From CAYFJO01 sp964343305 (GTDB lineage Bacteria; Planctomycetota; Planctomycetia; Pirellulales; Pirellulaceae): 64,000 nt of DNA. Under the pieces are notes generated by a model. The model was not told the DNA's origin. It made no database searches and was given only the letters and a program-made list of their open reading frames with translations. Positions 32,760 to 41,327 of this stretch are shown here, piece by piece (within the stretch, counting starts at the first letter, position 1; the number at the start of each line of letters is the position of its first letter). The DNA lies in contig CAYFJO010000002.1 of NCBI GenBank assembly GCA_964343305.1, forward strand, positions 18,921-82,920, read 5' to 3'. The translations under genes and the position numbers were made by a program.

Positions 32760-35003
32760 ATGAGTCTTGTATCGGGCCCCGTCATGTCGACCACCGCACG
32801 TGCGGTTGCGTTGACGGTACGGCCCGACCTCAAATTCGAACGGCAAGTCTACCAAGGCGAAGTCTCGTGGGTCGTCAAGGACCCGGTGGGACTGAAATAC
32901 TATCGGCTGCCCGAAGAAGAATACGCCGTCCTGATGCTGCTCGACGGCGAAACCACGCTGGACACCATCAAAGCCGAAATCGAACGAACCTTCGCACCGA
33001 TCATCATTGAGTTTTCAGAACTTCAATCGTTGCTCGGCATGTTCCATCAATACGGCCTTGTGATTTCGTTGACGGAAGGCCAGGGCGAACAATTGTTCCG
33101 GCGTCGTCGAAAAGTCCGGCGACAGCAAATGATGGGAAAACTGGCCAGCGTCCTTTGGATTCGCCTACCCGGGTTCGATCCCGAGCGCATTCTGAATTGG
33201 ATGTATCCCAAGGTGAAGTGGTTCTTTACACGCTGGTGTTTTGTACTGTGCACCATGGCGTCGCTCAGCGCGATGTTGCTTGTGACCATCAACATCGAGA
33301 CGTTTTATCGCAAACTGCCACACTTTCACGAGTTCTTCAGTTTTCCGAACATGATCTGGATGATGGTGGCGATGGGCGTCGCGAAAATCATCCACGAATT
33401 CGGCCACGGACTGACGTGCAAACATTACGGCGGTGAATGTCACGAGATCGGCCTGATGTTTCTCGTTTTTACGCCGTGTCTGTATTGCGATACGTCCGAT
33501 TCTTGGATGCTGAAGAGCAAATGGCAACGGGCCGCGATCGGCGCGGGCGGCATGTATGTCGAAGTGATCATGGCCGCGATTGCGACATTCATTTGGTGGA
33601 ACACCGAAGAGGGGATGTTGCACTTTCTGGCGCTCAGCACCATGTTCGTGTGCTCGGTTTCGACGGTGATCTTTAACAGTAACCCGCTGTTGCGTTATGA
33701 CGGCTACTATATTTTGTCGGACATTTTGGAAGTGCCCAACCTGTCACAAAAGTCGCGCAACGCATTGCTGGGTTTGCTTCGCCATTATTGCCTCGGCATG
33801 CCGTGGAACGAACAACAAATGGCACTGCCGCCCCGCAACCGCGTTTGGTTTGCGCTCTATTCCGTCGCATCGACGGTTTATCGCTGGATGGTTTTGATTT
33901 TCATTCTGATGTTTTTGACCAAAGTCTTCGAGCCCTACGGCCTGGAAGCGATCGGCCACATCTTCATTGCCATGTCGTTGTTCGGCATCGTTGTCGTCCC
34001 GATGTGGAAATCATTCAAATTCTTTCGTGTACCGGGAAGGATGAGACAAGTGAAAAAGATTCGACTTCTGATTACCGTGACACTGGCCGCGGGCTTGATC
34101 GCCGCGATCGCTTTGATTCCCGTGCCGCACCGTGTGATCACGACGTTGGTCGTCCAGCCTCGTGACGCCGAAGCAGTTTATGTCAGCATCCCAGGCGACC
34201 GGAACGAAGTCCTCGACCTGGAACCGGGGGATCAGGTCACAAAGGGCACTCCGCTGACCGCGTTGACGAATCGGGCGATGGATCGCGAAGTTCTGCGGCT
34301 TGAGGATCGAAAGAAGTACCTGGATTTGCAAGTCGCGGTGAATGAGTTAATGTCACCGGATCTCAGCGTCGACGCCAATGCGGAGAGTGTCATTGCGAGA
34401 ACCAAGTCGATGCGCGACAGTGTCGAGAAAGAACTCGCCAAGCGAAAAAGTGAACAGGCTCGATTGACGCTGGTGGCCCCCATTTCAGGCCACATTCTTG
34501 CACCGCCCGATTTGCCCGCTCAGCCGGAAGACGAAAATCTACCCAACTGGTCCGGCTCGCCCTGGGACAAACAGAATCAGGGTTGTCTGCTCGACACTGG
34601 GACTTTGTTTTGCATGATCGGCGACCCGGACAAGATGGAAGTCGTGATGATCATCGACCAGAGTGACATGGAGTTTGTCAAAATCGGTCAGAAGGTCGAC
34701 ATCAAGTTGGACGAGTATCCAAACGAAGTGATCTCGAGCACCATCGCCGAGATCGCCAAGATCGACCTCAAGTACGCGCCGCGAGAGCTTGGCACCGAAG
34801 CCCAGGGCGAGCTGACCACCAAGCGGGACGCCAGCGGCAAAGAGAAACCGATGAGTGCGTCGTATCAAGCCCGCGTACTCATCCACGAATTCGACGGCAA
34901 ACTGCTACAAGGCTTCCGCGGCCGAGCCAAAATCCACACCGGCAGCCGCACACTGGGCCAGATGCTGGTTCGCTATCTACTGAAGACCTTCCGGTTCGGT
35001 TAA
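32760..35003 (+). CDS. PqqD-like / M50 metalloprotease / HlyD-like fusion (peptide zinc metalloprotease type)
   Basis: This is a 747-residue membrane protein from the ATG at 32760 (MSLVSGPVMSTT); the frame back to 32682 lies in the repeat. A PqqD-like winged helix (about residues 24-110: YRLPEEEYAVLMLLDGETTL) is followed by membrane helices with the zinc site HEFGH at 212-216. The distal M50 motif is NSNPLLRYDGYYILSD near 300-315; this matches the putative peptide zinc metalloprotease group. After about six helices comes a periplasmic HlyD-like part with PRDAEAVYVSIPGDRN, a short coiled coil and the second lipoyl half VAPISGHILAPPDLP, ending in a beta domain. It is in one operon with the GAF-HlyD gene. 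Its 3' end overlaps the convergent SGNH gene by 27 bases. Substrate unknown. Confidence 0.88.
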   Translation: MSLVSGPVMSTTARAVALTVRPDLKFERQVYQGEVSWVVKDPVGLKYYRLPEEEYAVLMLLDGETTLDTIKAEIERTFAPIIIEFSELQSLLGMFHQYGLVISLTEGQGEQLFRRRRKVRRQQMMGKLASVLWIRLPGFDPERILNWMYPKVKWFFTRWCFVLCTMASLSAMLLVTINIETFYRKLPHFHEFFSFPNMIWMMVAMGVAKIIHEFGHGLTCKHYGGECHEIGLMFLVFTPCLYCDTSDSWMLKSKWQRAAIGAGGMYVEVIMAAIATFIWWNTEEGMLHFLALSTMFVCSVSTVIFNSNPLLRYDGYYILSDILEVPNLSQKSRNALLGLLRHYCLGMPWNEQQMALPPRNRVWFALYSVASTVYRWMVLIFILMFLTKVFEPYGLEAIGHIFIAMSLFGIVVVPMWKSFKFFRVPGRMRQVKKIRLLITVTLAAGLIAAIALIPVPHRVITTLVVQPRDAEAVYVSIPGDRNEVLDLEPGDQVTKGTPLTALTNRAMDREVLRLEDRKKYLDLQVAVNELMSPDLSVDANAESVIARTKSMRDSVEKELAKRKSEQARLTLVAPISGHILAPPDLPAQPEDENLPNWSGSPWDKQNQGCLLDTGTLFCMIGDPDKMEVVMIIDQSDMEFVKIGQKVDIKLDEYPNEVISSTIAEIAKIDLKYAPRELGTEAQGELTTKRDASGKEKPMSASYQARVLIHEFDGKLLQGFRGRAKIHTGSRTLGQMLVRYLLKTFRFG

Positions 35004-36086
35004 CGCGATGGATCGATCGAAGGCGATCACACCTGCTTCGAGCATCAACTCCCAAACCTTCGTTCCATAGATCTCGCAGCCGTCTTCGTTGCAGTGCAGG
35101 TCCGTTGCCGAATTGAGGTGCTTGCTTCGATCGAGATCCTTCCAGCGGTCGTCGGTCCAGGGATCGAGCGTTGCGATGGGAAATCCCTCGCGATCGGCGA
35201 GTTCGAAATGTAACGAGTAAGGTTTTGTATCTTGGTCGCCGCCCACCAGCAACAGAAACGGAATGTCGCGTTGCTCGCAGATGTGATTGAGTTGCGTGAG
35301 CGACTGATCGACGGCTTGCCAGCGTGGATGGTCGTGGTGATAGTCGCCCGTGCTGACGAGCGACGGCTCGCGGCCAAACGCTGTCATTAATTGCCGCCGC
35401 AGCGTGAACAGCAGACAGGCGGCATAACTTCTTTGAGCAAGATCAACCAGCTTGGATTCACGCCTTTCAAACACCCACATTTTCGTTTCGATGTCGTTCA
35501 GCGTGTAAAGCAAAACAACGGCGTCTGGCTCCAGCGAGAGTCCGAGGGATTGAAGTTGTACCAACTCTTGCTCGCTGTTATACGACGGCACGCCCATGTT
35601 GATGACGCGGATCTTCCTGCCACCGGCTTGCTCGTTCGCCAATCGCTCGACGACGCGCGGAATGGTTTCGCTGTCTTCCACGCCCAATCCAAACACGACC
35701 GAATCGCCCAGCATCAGGATGCGAAACTCGTTTGGCTCCTTCGCGGGAATCTCCTCGTTGCGCAGACCGATCGAATTGATCGTGTAGGTCGCGCCGTGAT
35801 AGCGTCCTTTCAACCCCGGTCGATTGCGATAGCCGATCGGTTCTTCCTTGATCATCGTGTCGAGGTATCGCGCTGTGTCGGGATAGTAGGAGATGCCAAG
35901 CGGGTCGGCGACGCGGCCGACGATTTCGAGCAGCACCACGAACAGCACCAATTGAATGCCGACGAATAGACCGAGTTTTACGATCCGCCGCACGATCGAC
36001 GAGTTCGGCTGCAACGCATCAAGCACATTCCGTGCACCTTCCGCCCGATATCCGTCGCTCTCAAGTGGCAATGTCGTCGTCGACAT
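34977..36086 (-). CDS. Membrane-anchored SGNH-hydrolase-like protein
   Basis: This is a 369-residue protein with one N-terminal membrane helix (about 37-57 LGLFVGIQLVLFVVLLEIVG) and an SGNH/GDSL-type domain outside the membrane. Block I is RILMLGDSVVFGLGV, block II has Gly in NMGVPSYNSEQELV, block III has Asn in LLYTLNDIETKMW, and block V is a weak DLHCNEDGCEIYG with the catalytic Asp and His. Such anchored SGNH proteins commonly act on O-acyl groups of surface polysaccharides (AlgJ/AlgX-like), which suits the methyltransferase and oxidoreductase genes that follow on the same strand. Its stop lies inside the 3' end of the convergent M50 gene. Confidence 0.75.
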   Translation of the reverse strand: MSTTTLPLESDGYRAEGARNVLDALQPNSSIVRRIVKLGLFVGIQLVLFVVLLEIVGRVADPLGISYYPDTARYLDTMIKEEPIGYRNRPGLKGRYHGATYTINSIGLRNEEIPAKEPNEFRILMLGDSVVFGLGVEDSETIPRVVERLANEQAGGRKIRVINMGVPSYNSEQELVQLQSLGLSLEPDAVVLLYTLNDIETKMWVFERRESKLVDLAQRSYAACLLFTLRRQLMTAFGREPSLVSTGDYHHDHPRWQAVDQSLTQLNHICEQRDIPFLLLVGGDQDTKPYSLHFELADREGFPIATLDPWTDDRWKDLDRSKHLNSATDLHCNEDGCEIYGTKVWELMLEAGVIAFDRSIALTEPEGLQ

Positions 36087-36113
36087 ATTGTTGGTCCTCT
36101 ACTCGTGATCGAA

Positions 36114-36857
36114 TTAGGCGGCCCGTTGGAGTTGTGCCGCCGAATGTGGCTTGCGAATTTGCATAATGATCGCCGCACGAAAGGCCGACATGCCTGGCAT
36201 GAAGTTGACAAAACGCTCATACATCCAACCCATGACATAGGTCGGCGCGGTCATTCGCAGGTACTCCGGTCGTCCTTCGATCGCTTGAATCTGCTCAACG
36301 TCGAATTCCGTTTGTTTCGCCAGCCGGCGAACCGCGGATGGAGTGTTTGCCCGGTAGAAAGTGGGAAACGTATCCGCTCGCTCTCGGCCACGACGTTCGT
36401 TGACCCATTGGTGGAACCAATGCGGCGTGACCGAGGCGATGATCGAAACGTAATACCACTTATTAGGCGTCTTGGCCAAAAACAGTCCGCCGGGTTTGAG
36501 CACCCGCCAGGCTTCTCGAAACACAACATCCGGTTCTGCGAGATGCTCGAGAACATTGTTGCTAATGACCACGTCGAATTGATTGTCGTTGTAGGGGATC
36601 TTGTCACCGGTGCCAACTTTGGCCTCGTCCAAAAAGGGATTCTGCAAAACGCGCTCATCTGGATCGACGCCACAAACTCGGCCGGCGTGTCCGCGTAATC
36701 GCATTTGTTTGACGTAGCCCGCGCCCGCACCGAGATCCAACACGTGGTCGTCGCGAGTGATTTGATCCAGAATGACGGATCGAAAGTGCTGGTTGTCCCA
36801 GTTGGCCTCATGATTGGGATACAGCCACCGATCCAGCGTTGCTACCATGCTTGCCAT
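36114..36857 (-). CDS. Class I SAM-dependent methyltransferase
   Basis: This is a 247-residue methyltransferase. The ATG at 36857 is chosen because AAGGAAG precedes it at normal spacing; the longer frame to 36920 is only the translation of a palindromic repeat. Motif I is VLDLGAGAGYVKQM, motif II ends in VCGVDPDE, motif IV is FDVVISNNVLEHL and post-motif VLKPGGLFLAKTPNKWYYVS follows. The C-terminal part has aromatic-rich segments (VTPHWFHQWVNERRGRERADTFP) as in methyltransferases of surface-glycan clusters. It lies between the SGNH gene and the bi-domain oxidoreductase gene, all on the minus strand. Acceptor unknown. Confidence 0.88.
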   Translation of the reverse strand: MASMVATLDRWLYPNHEANWDNQHFRSVILDQITRDDHVLDLGAGAGYVKQMRLRGHAGRVCGVDPDERVLQNPFLDEAKVGTGDKIPYNDNQFDVVISNNVLEHLAEPDVVFREAWRVLKPGGLFLAKTPNKWYYVSIIASVTPHWFHQWVNERRGRERADTFPTFYRANTPSAVRRLAKQTEFDVEQIQAIEGRPEYLRMTAPTYVMGWMYERFVNFMPGMSAFRAAIIMQIRKPHSAAQLQRAA

Positions 36858-36882
36858 GACACACTTCCTTATGTGTTCTTTT

Positions 36883-36930
36883 GTAGGACGGATTGCCAAT
36901 CCGTCCGGACGGAATAGCATTCCGTCCTAC
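36883..36930. repeat. Double GTAG...CTAC element supplying a stop codon
   Basis: Two abutting palindromes (GGACGGATTGCCAATCCGTCC and GGACGGAATAGCATTCCGTCC) are flanked by GTAG at 36883 and CTAC at 36927-36930. The reverse TAG stop of the bi-domain oxidoreductase (36927-36929) lies inside the CTAC end. The element fills nearly the whole gap to the next gene start at 36857. Confidence 0.88.
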
Positions 36931-39062
36931 AGGTCCAACGGCCATCCTTCTCGCAGACTTTGCACTGCAAGCAGCGATGCCAACGAGACGTCGCGAAGTT
37001 CATTCCACGGAATCGGCGCCGTCCCGCCCTTCGCCAAAGCGGTCGCAAAGGCAGCGATCTCCGCGCGATGCCCTTTGTCTTGATTCCAGCGGCGTTTGCG
37101 TGTCTTGCCGCCGCTCGACATGACCAACTCGCGAAAGTCGTCGATCACGGCCACTTGCCCGCCACCAAAGATTTCGACTCGTTCTTTGGCGAACGACTTG
37201 TCACCGCTCGATACATACGTAATGTTCGAAATCGATCCGTTAGCGTGCCGCAACGTAATCAAGCATTGGTCATCCGTAATCTCACTCGCATCCGGGCCGC
37301 CAACCGATTCGGCGAACACCCGCACGGGCGCTGAGCCGGTCAAAAAGGTCGCCAAATCAATCGCGTGACAAGCTTCGCCAACAATCCGCCCCCCGCCGAC
37401 TTCGTCATCTTGCGTCCAATGATCTGACGGGATGGGCCCCGCGTTGAAGCGAATGGACACAGTCATCGGACTGTGGACGTTCGCGAAAAACTCATTGGCT
37501 TCCTTCGCAGCCGGTGAAAACCGGCGATTAAAGCCGACCATCAACATCGGTGCCTCGCCGCCAAGTGCGAACAGGACGGATTCGATTTCGGCAAGTTCCT
37601 CGTGATTCATCGCCAGCGGTTTTTCGACGAACACGTGCTTGCCTGCTTGCAAACTCTTGAGCACCTGTCGCGCGTGCTGGTCGTGGCGTGTCATGGCGAA
37701 AACCACGTCAACGTCGTTGTCGTAGATCACGTCATCTTCGTCTGCCGTGACTTGTTGAAAGCCCAGCCGCTGGCCACTTGTTTTGGCCGTTAAGCCACCG
37801 GCCGAACAGAGCGATCGTAGTTGAAAAGACTTGCATTCTTTGATCGCCGGAAGCAACACCATGCGTGCGAATCCGCCAGCTCCCAGGCAGCCAACACGGA
37901 TCGCGCCGCCAATTGGCTTGGCATTTTTGAGTGAGATCGGTGAACGTGCCGTGACGGGTTCCTGTGGGTGACGAAGGACGATTCCAAGATACGGTTGTGT
38001 GCCGCCGGAAATCATCTCATACGCTTCATTTGCTTGCTCGACGTCAAACTCGTGAGTCATCAACGGGCCGACGTCCAAGGAGCCTTGTTGCATCAAGTTC
38101 AACACCGCGCCAATGTTTCGTTGCTCCGTCCAGCGGACATGGCCGGCAGGATAATCGTGGCCGCGGTCTTCGTATTGCGGATCGTATCGGCCAGCACCGT
38201 AGGAACAGGACACGACCAACTCCGCCTCTTTCAAATAGAACGGCTGACGCGGCAACTCCAGGCCGACGGCGCCGACGACCACGACGCGGCCCTTTTGTCG
38301 AACCGAGTGAGCGGCTAATTCGACAGGGGCGTTTGACTTTGTTGCGGCCGTGATCAACACGGCGTCCGCGCCAATTCCGTTGGTCGCTTCAAATACCTGT
38401 GGCGAAGTGATGGACGCACTAGCTTCATCCGCGCCGAGTTGTTCGGCGAGTTTGCATTTCGTCGTATCAAGATCCGTGCCAATCACGCGACAACCTTGCG
38501 CTTTGAGCAACTGCACGGTGATTTGTCCAACGAGTCCGAGCCCGATGACCAGCACGGTGTCACCAAGTCCCAGCTTGGCCAATCGCACACCTTGCAGCGC
38601 GATCGAGCCGATCACACCAAACGCGGCCTTGTCCAGTGCCACTTCGTCCGGCACACGCGCACAAAGATGCTTGGGCACACACACGACGCCCGCATGCGGA
38701 CCGTTGGACGCCACGCGGTCGCCCGGCTTGAGCGATTGAACGCCCGCGCCGCACGACAGCACGACACCGGCCGACGAATATCCGAGACTGATTGGCTCGT
38801 TCAGTTTTTCCGACACTTGCGACCATGTTCGCCACAGACCTTGCGTGCGAACCAGGTCGATGACCCGACGAACATGATCCGGCCGTTCCTTGGCCTTGGC
38901 GACCATCGATTTGCCGCACAAATCGACCACGTATTTTTCCGTTCCGGCGGAAATCACCGAGTAATGGTTGCAGATCAAAACATGGCCGGGGCGTGCGACC
39001 GGGTCGGGAACTTCGGTCAGATCGGGCTTGCCACGGTTCGCGCGTTGGGTCACTTGTAACAA
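36927..39062 (-). CDS. Bi-domain oxidoreductase: MDR alcohol-dehydrogenase-like fused to Gfo/Idh/MocA
   Basis: This is a 711-residue fusion. Residues 1-360 are a medium-chain dehydrogenase/reductase: N-terminal SVISAGTEKYVVDL, SLGYSSAGVVLSCG, GDRVASNGPHAGVVCVP and a Rossmann motif VLVIGLGLVGQITVQLLKAQG with acidic GTDLD. Residues about 385-711 are a Gfo/Idh/MocA oxidoreductase: Rossmann VGCLGAGGFARMVLLPAI, HVFVEKPLAMNHEEL with the catalytic Lys, and GGGRIVGEACHAIDLATFL with His. Such fusions are found in exopolysaccharide clusters, where they are thought to remodel nucleotide or polymer-linked sugars. It is followed on the same strand by a methyltransferase and SGNH gene. Its TAG stop is supplied by a palindromic element. 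Confidence 0.9.
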   Translation of the reverse strand: MLQVTQRANRGKPDLTEVPDPVARPGHVLICNHYSVISAGTEKYVVDLCGKSMVAKAKERPDHVRRVIDLVRTQGLWRTWSQVSEKLNEPISLGYSSAGVVLSCGAGVQSLKPGDRVASNGPHAGVVCVPKHLCARVPDEVALDKAAFGVIGSIALQGVRLAKLGLGDTVLVIGLGLVGQITVQLLKAQGCRVIGTDLDTTKCKLAEQLGADEASASITSPQVFEATNGIGADAVLITAATKSNAPVELAAHSVRQKGRVVVVGAVGLELPRQPFYLKEAELVVSCSYGAGRYDPQYEDRGHDYPAGHVRWTEQRNIGAVLNLMQQGSLDVGPLMTHEFDVEQANEAYEMISGGTQPYLGIVLRHPQEPVTARSPISLKNAKPIGGAIRVGCLGAGGFARMVLLPAIKECKSFQLRSLCSAGGLTAKTSGQRLGFQQVTADEDDVIYDNDVDVVFAMTRHDQHARQVLKSLQAGKHVFVEKPLAMNHEELAEIESVLFALGGEAPMLMVGFNRRFSPAAKEANEFFANVHSPMTVSIRFNAGPIPSDHWTQDDEVGGGRIVGEACHAIDLATFLTGSAPVRVFAESVGGPDASEITDDQCLITLRHANGSISNITYVSSGDKSFAKERVEIFGGGQVAVIDDFRELVMSSGGKTRKRRWNQDKGHRAEIAAFATALAKGGTAPIPWNELRDVSLASLLAVQSLREGWPLDL

Positions 39063-39076
39063 GAGAGATCTCCTAT

Positions 39077-39919
39077 CTATCGTGTTGGCTTGCGAGCTTC
39101 GATCAACAGGAACGTGCCAAACCGGTGGCCCAGCAGGCGGATCAACCAGCGGGGATAAATCTTCCAGATCAGTTTCGCAGTGGTGCTCTGATACTTTTCG
39201 GTGGGCTTCATGCTCAGCACGTCTCCGGGACCCAGTCGCGTCGTGAGCGAAACGTCTTCGAATCCGACGGCCGACAGCATCGAATTGGTTTCACGCAAGG
39301 TGTAGACTTTGGTTCCCGGGCTTTCCAGATTTTCCGCAACGGCCTGCCGAACCGACTTGAATGGCTTGCCTTTGAGCAACGCGTTCCAAATCCAAATCAT
39401 CAGGCAGCTCCACGATCGCACGTGGTAGATCATCGCCCGCACGACGCCGCCTGGCTTGAGCACACGCATGGCCTCCTCAAAGCATCGTTGGGTATTGGGT
39501 GAGTGATGCATCACGCCCCACGAATAAACGACGTCAAACTGGTCATCGTCAAAGTGCAGATTCTCGGCGTCACCAACTTGCAAATGAAACTGGTCAGGAT
39601 CGGCACCAGACAATTGAAGCCGCTCACGGGTTAGCTCGATCGCCGAGGGTGTCAGATCAATTCCGGTCGCAACCGCGCCGCCGTTGATCCAGCGTTGAAA
39701 GTCGGAACCGGCGCCGACGCCGATTTCCAGAACATTTAGATCGTGTGATTCGTCAAACTTGGCAAATGTGGGGATGAACGGTTCCAGCGCGTACCGGGTC
39801 TGCGAAATGGATTCAAAGAAGGCTTGGCGGGATTCCAGGGACCCATTTCGCGTGCCGCACGTCTCGTTTTCCCAATAATCGCGGACATCGTATTTTGCCG
39901 ATTCCGTTTGGGCGATCAT
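39077..39919 (-). CDS. Class I SAM-dependent methyltransferase
   Basis: This is a 280-residue methyltransferase. The ATG at 39919 (MIAQTESAKYDVRDYWENET) is preceded by GAGG at good spacing; a longer frame to 39994 lacks support. The VRDYWENETCGTRNG start is typical of small-molecule or quinone/glycan methyltransferases of the UbiE-like sort. Motif I is VLEIGVGAGSDFQRW, then GIDLTPSAIELTRERL, motif IV is FDVVYSWGVMHHSP, and VLKPGGVVRAMIYH follows. It is 14 bases upstream of the bi-domain oxidoreductase start on the same strand, so it belongs to the same operon. It is a different subfamily from the methyltransferase at 36114. Confidence 0.88.
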   Translation of the reverse strand: MIAQTESAKYDVRDYWENETCGTRNGSLESRQAFFESISQTRYALEPFIPTFAKFDESHDLNVLEIGVGAGSDFQRWINGGAVATGIDLTPSAIELTRERLQLSGADPDQFHLQVGDAENLHFDDDQFDVVYSWGVMHHSPNTQRCFEEAMRVLKPGGVVRAMIYHVRSWSCLMIWIWNALLKGKPFKSVRQAVAENLESPGTKVYTLRETNSMLSAVGFEDVSLTTRLGPGDVLSMKPTEKYQSTTAKLIWKIYPRWLIRLLGHRFGTFLLIEARKPTR

Positions 39920-40077
39920 CTTTTGGTCCTCTTGAAGTTTGAGGTGCAAAACTGGCGCAAGCACAACGGATGAAAGAAAGCGGGATGGGAACAATACAAG
40001 AGCCGTTCACAGCATGTCAACGGCAGCTTGACCCTCGAATGTGGGTCGCAGATGGGCCGTAAGTCGCAGTCACACAA

Positions 40078-41190
40078 TCACTTAACTGAGTCCCTCAGTC
40101 CCAGCCGTGCCAGCCAGTGCTTGCGTTCCGACGTTTTGGTGTTGTCCTTTTCGGGTGTCGCGATTCCGGTGTTTTGTGCGCGTTCAATCATCAAGAGTTT
40201 CTCTTCCAATTCTGTTTTTTCTCGCGCTAGTTTAGCGCGTTCGGTGGAGATTTCGATCTCCGCGGTTCGCATTTTCGCGTGCCACTCCTCTTGCAACTGG
40301 CGCAGGCTTTCCCGTTCTTCCAGAATCAACGCATCCTGGTCGAACATCCCGCCGATCGCGGCCGCACCGACCGCGACTTCGCCGATGCTGCTGGATTGTT
40401 GATCGAGCAACTGTTGCAGCTCTTGAATCTCCCCATCTTTCTCCGCCAGCAATCGGTCCGTGGTTTCCATCAACCGCTCGACTTTCACGCGGCTCTGATA
40501 GGAATCATCATCCGACGCATCGTCATCTGACTCCAATTTCTCCATGATGTGTTGTTTCATGGACTCCCAATCCATCCCCGACATCGTTCCCGTCGCGGGC
40601 TGGGACGAATCGGACTTTGCATCGACAACTTTTTGCTCCAAATCGGCGTTGCGCGATCTTAGTTCGCGAATGTCATCGAGCGCCATCGCAAGGCGTGATT
40701 GCAATTCTGCGATCTCTTCCGAGACTCCTGTTTCAGAGGGAACCTGCTGGTCGACGTCGGTCGCTGGCGAACCGTAGCCCTGAGCGTCTTCGAGCAACAG
40801 GGAGCGGCAACGCTCGAGTTGTTCGAATTGCTCCCGCATTTCCGCGATCAACACAGACTGTTGCTCAGCGGATTCGGCTTGAAGTCGCTGCCACATTTCT
40901 TGTTGCTCGGACAAGTCGATTTTGAGCTGTTCGAGATAGGTGACTTGCTCGTCGACGTGTTGCTGACTCTGTTGGAGTTCACGTCGCTGCGAAGCGATGT
41001 CTTGTTGGTCTTGCTCAGTCGATGCCGACAGCGCTTGAAACCGCTCGTTCATCGCCGATTGAAAGTGGCGAAACGCATCGCGATAATCCGCCAATTGGCG
41101 GCATACATGCTCGTGGCGCGTGCCGAGCGTGCCGATACCCTCTGACGTCCAGTTCTGCCTGGCGGCAGATTGATCGAGTTGCTGTACCAT
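40078..41190 (-). CDS. Coiled-coil hypothetical protein
   Basis: This is a 370-residue soluble protein dominated by coiled coils: Gln/Glu-rich heptads at about 35-145 (for example ELQQSQQHVDEQVTYLEQLK), a second coil at about 165-190 (LAMALDDIRELRSRNADLEQ), an acidic patch (LESDDDASDDDSY) and a third coil at about 235-350. No signal peptide or enzymatic motif. The C-terminus is basic (KTSERKHWLARLGLRDSVK). A structural or scaffold role is likely but no family is recognised. It is a single gene between the glycan-type operon and rseP. Confidence 0.75.
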   Translation of the reverse strand: MVQQLDQSAARQNWTSEGIGTLGTRHEHVCRQLADYRDAFRHFQSAMNERFQALSASTEQDQQDIASQRRELQQSQQHVDEQVTYLEQLKIDLSEQQEMWQRLQAESAEQQSVLIAEMREQFEQLERCRSLLLEDAQGYGSPATDVDQQVPSETGVSEEIAELQSRLAMALDDIRELRSRNADLEQKVVDAKSDSSQPATGTMSGMDWESMKQHIMEKLESDDDASDDDSYQSRVKVERLMETTDRLLAEKDGEIQELQQLLDQQSSSIGEVAVGAAAIGGMFDQDALILEERESLRQLQEEWHAKMRTAEIEISTERAKLAREKTELEEKLLMIERAQNTGIATPEKDNTKTSERKHWLARLGLRDSVK

Positions 41191-41327
41191 TCCGATCGCG
41201 TGGTTTGTGACGATGCTAACAGCGCACGCTGTGCGGACTGCCCTGGATACTTACTTAATCTTTATAGGTTAGAAGAAGTGGTTCGTCAAAGCGAGAAGTT
41301 CGTTTCCGCATCTCGGTGTTTAACCGG

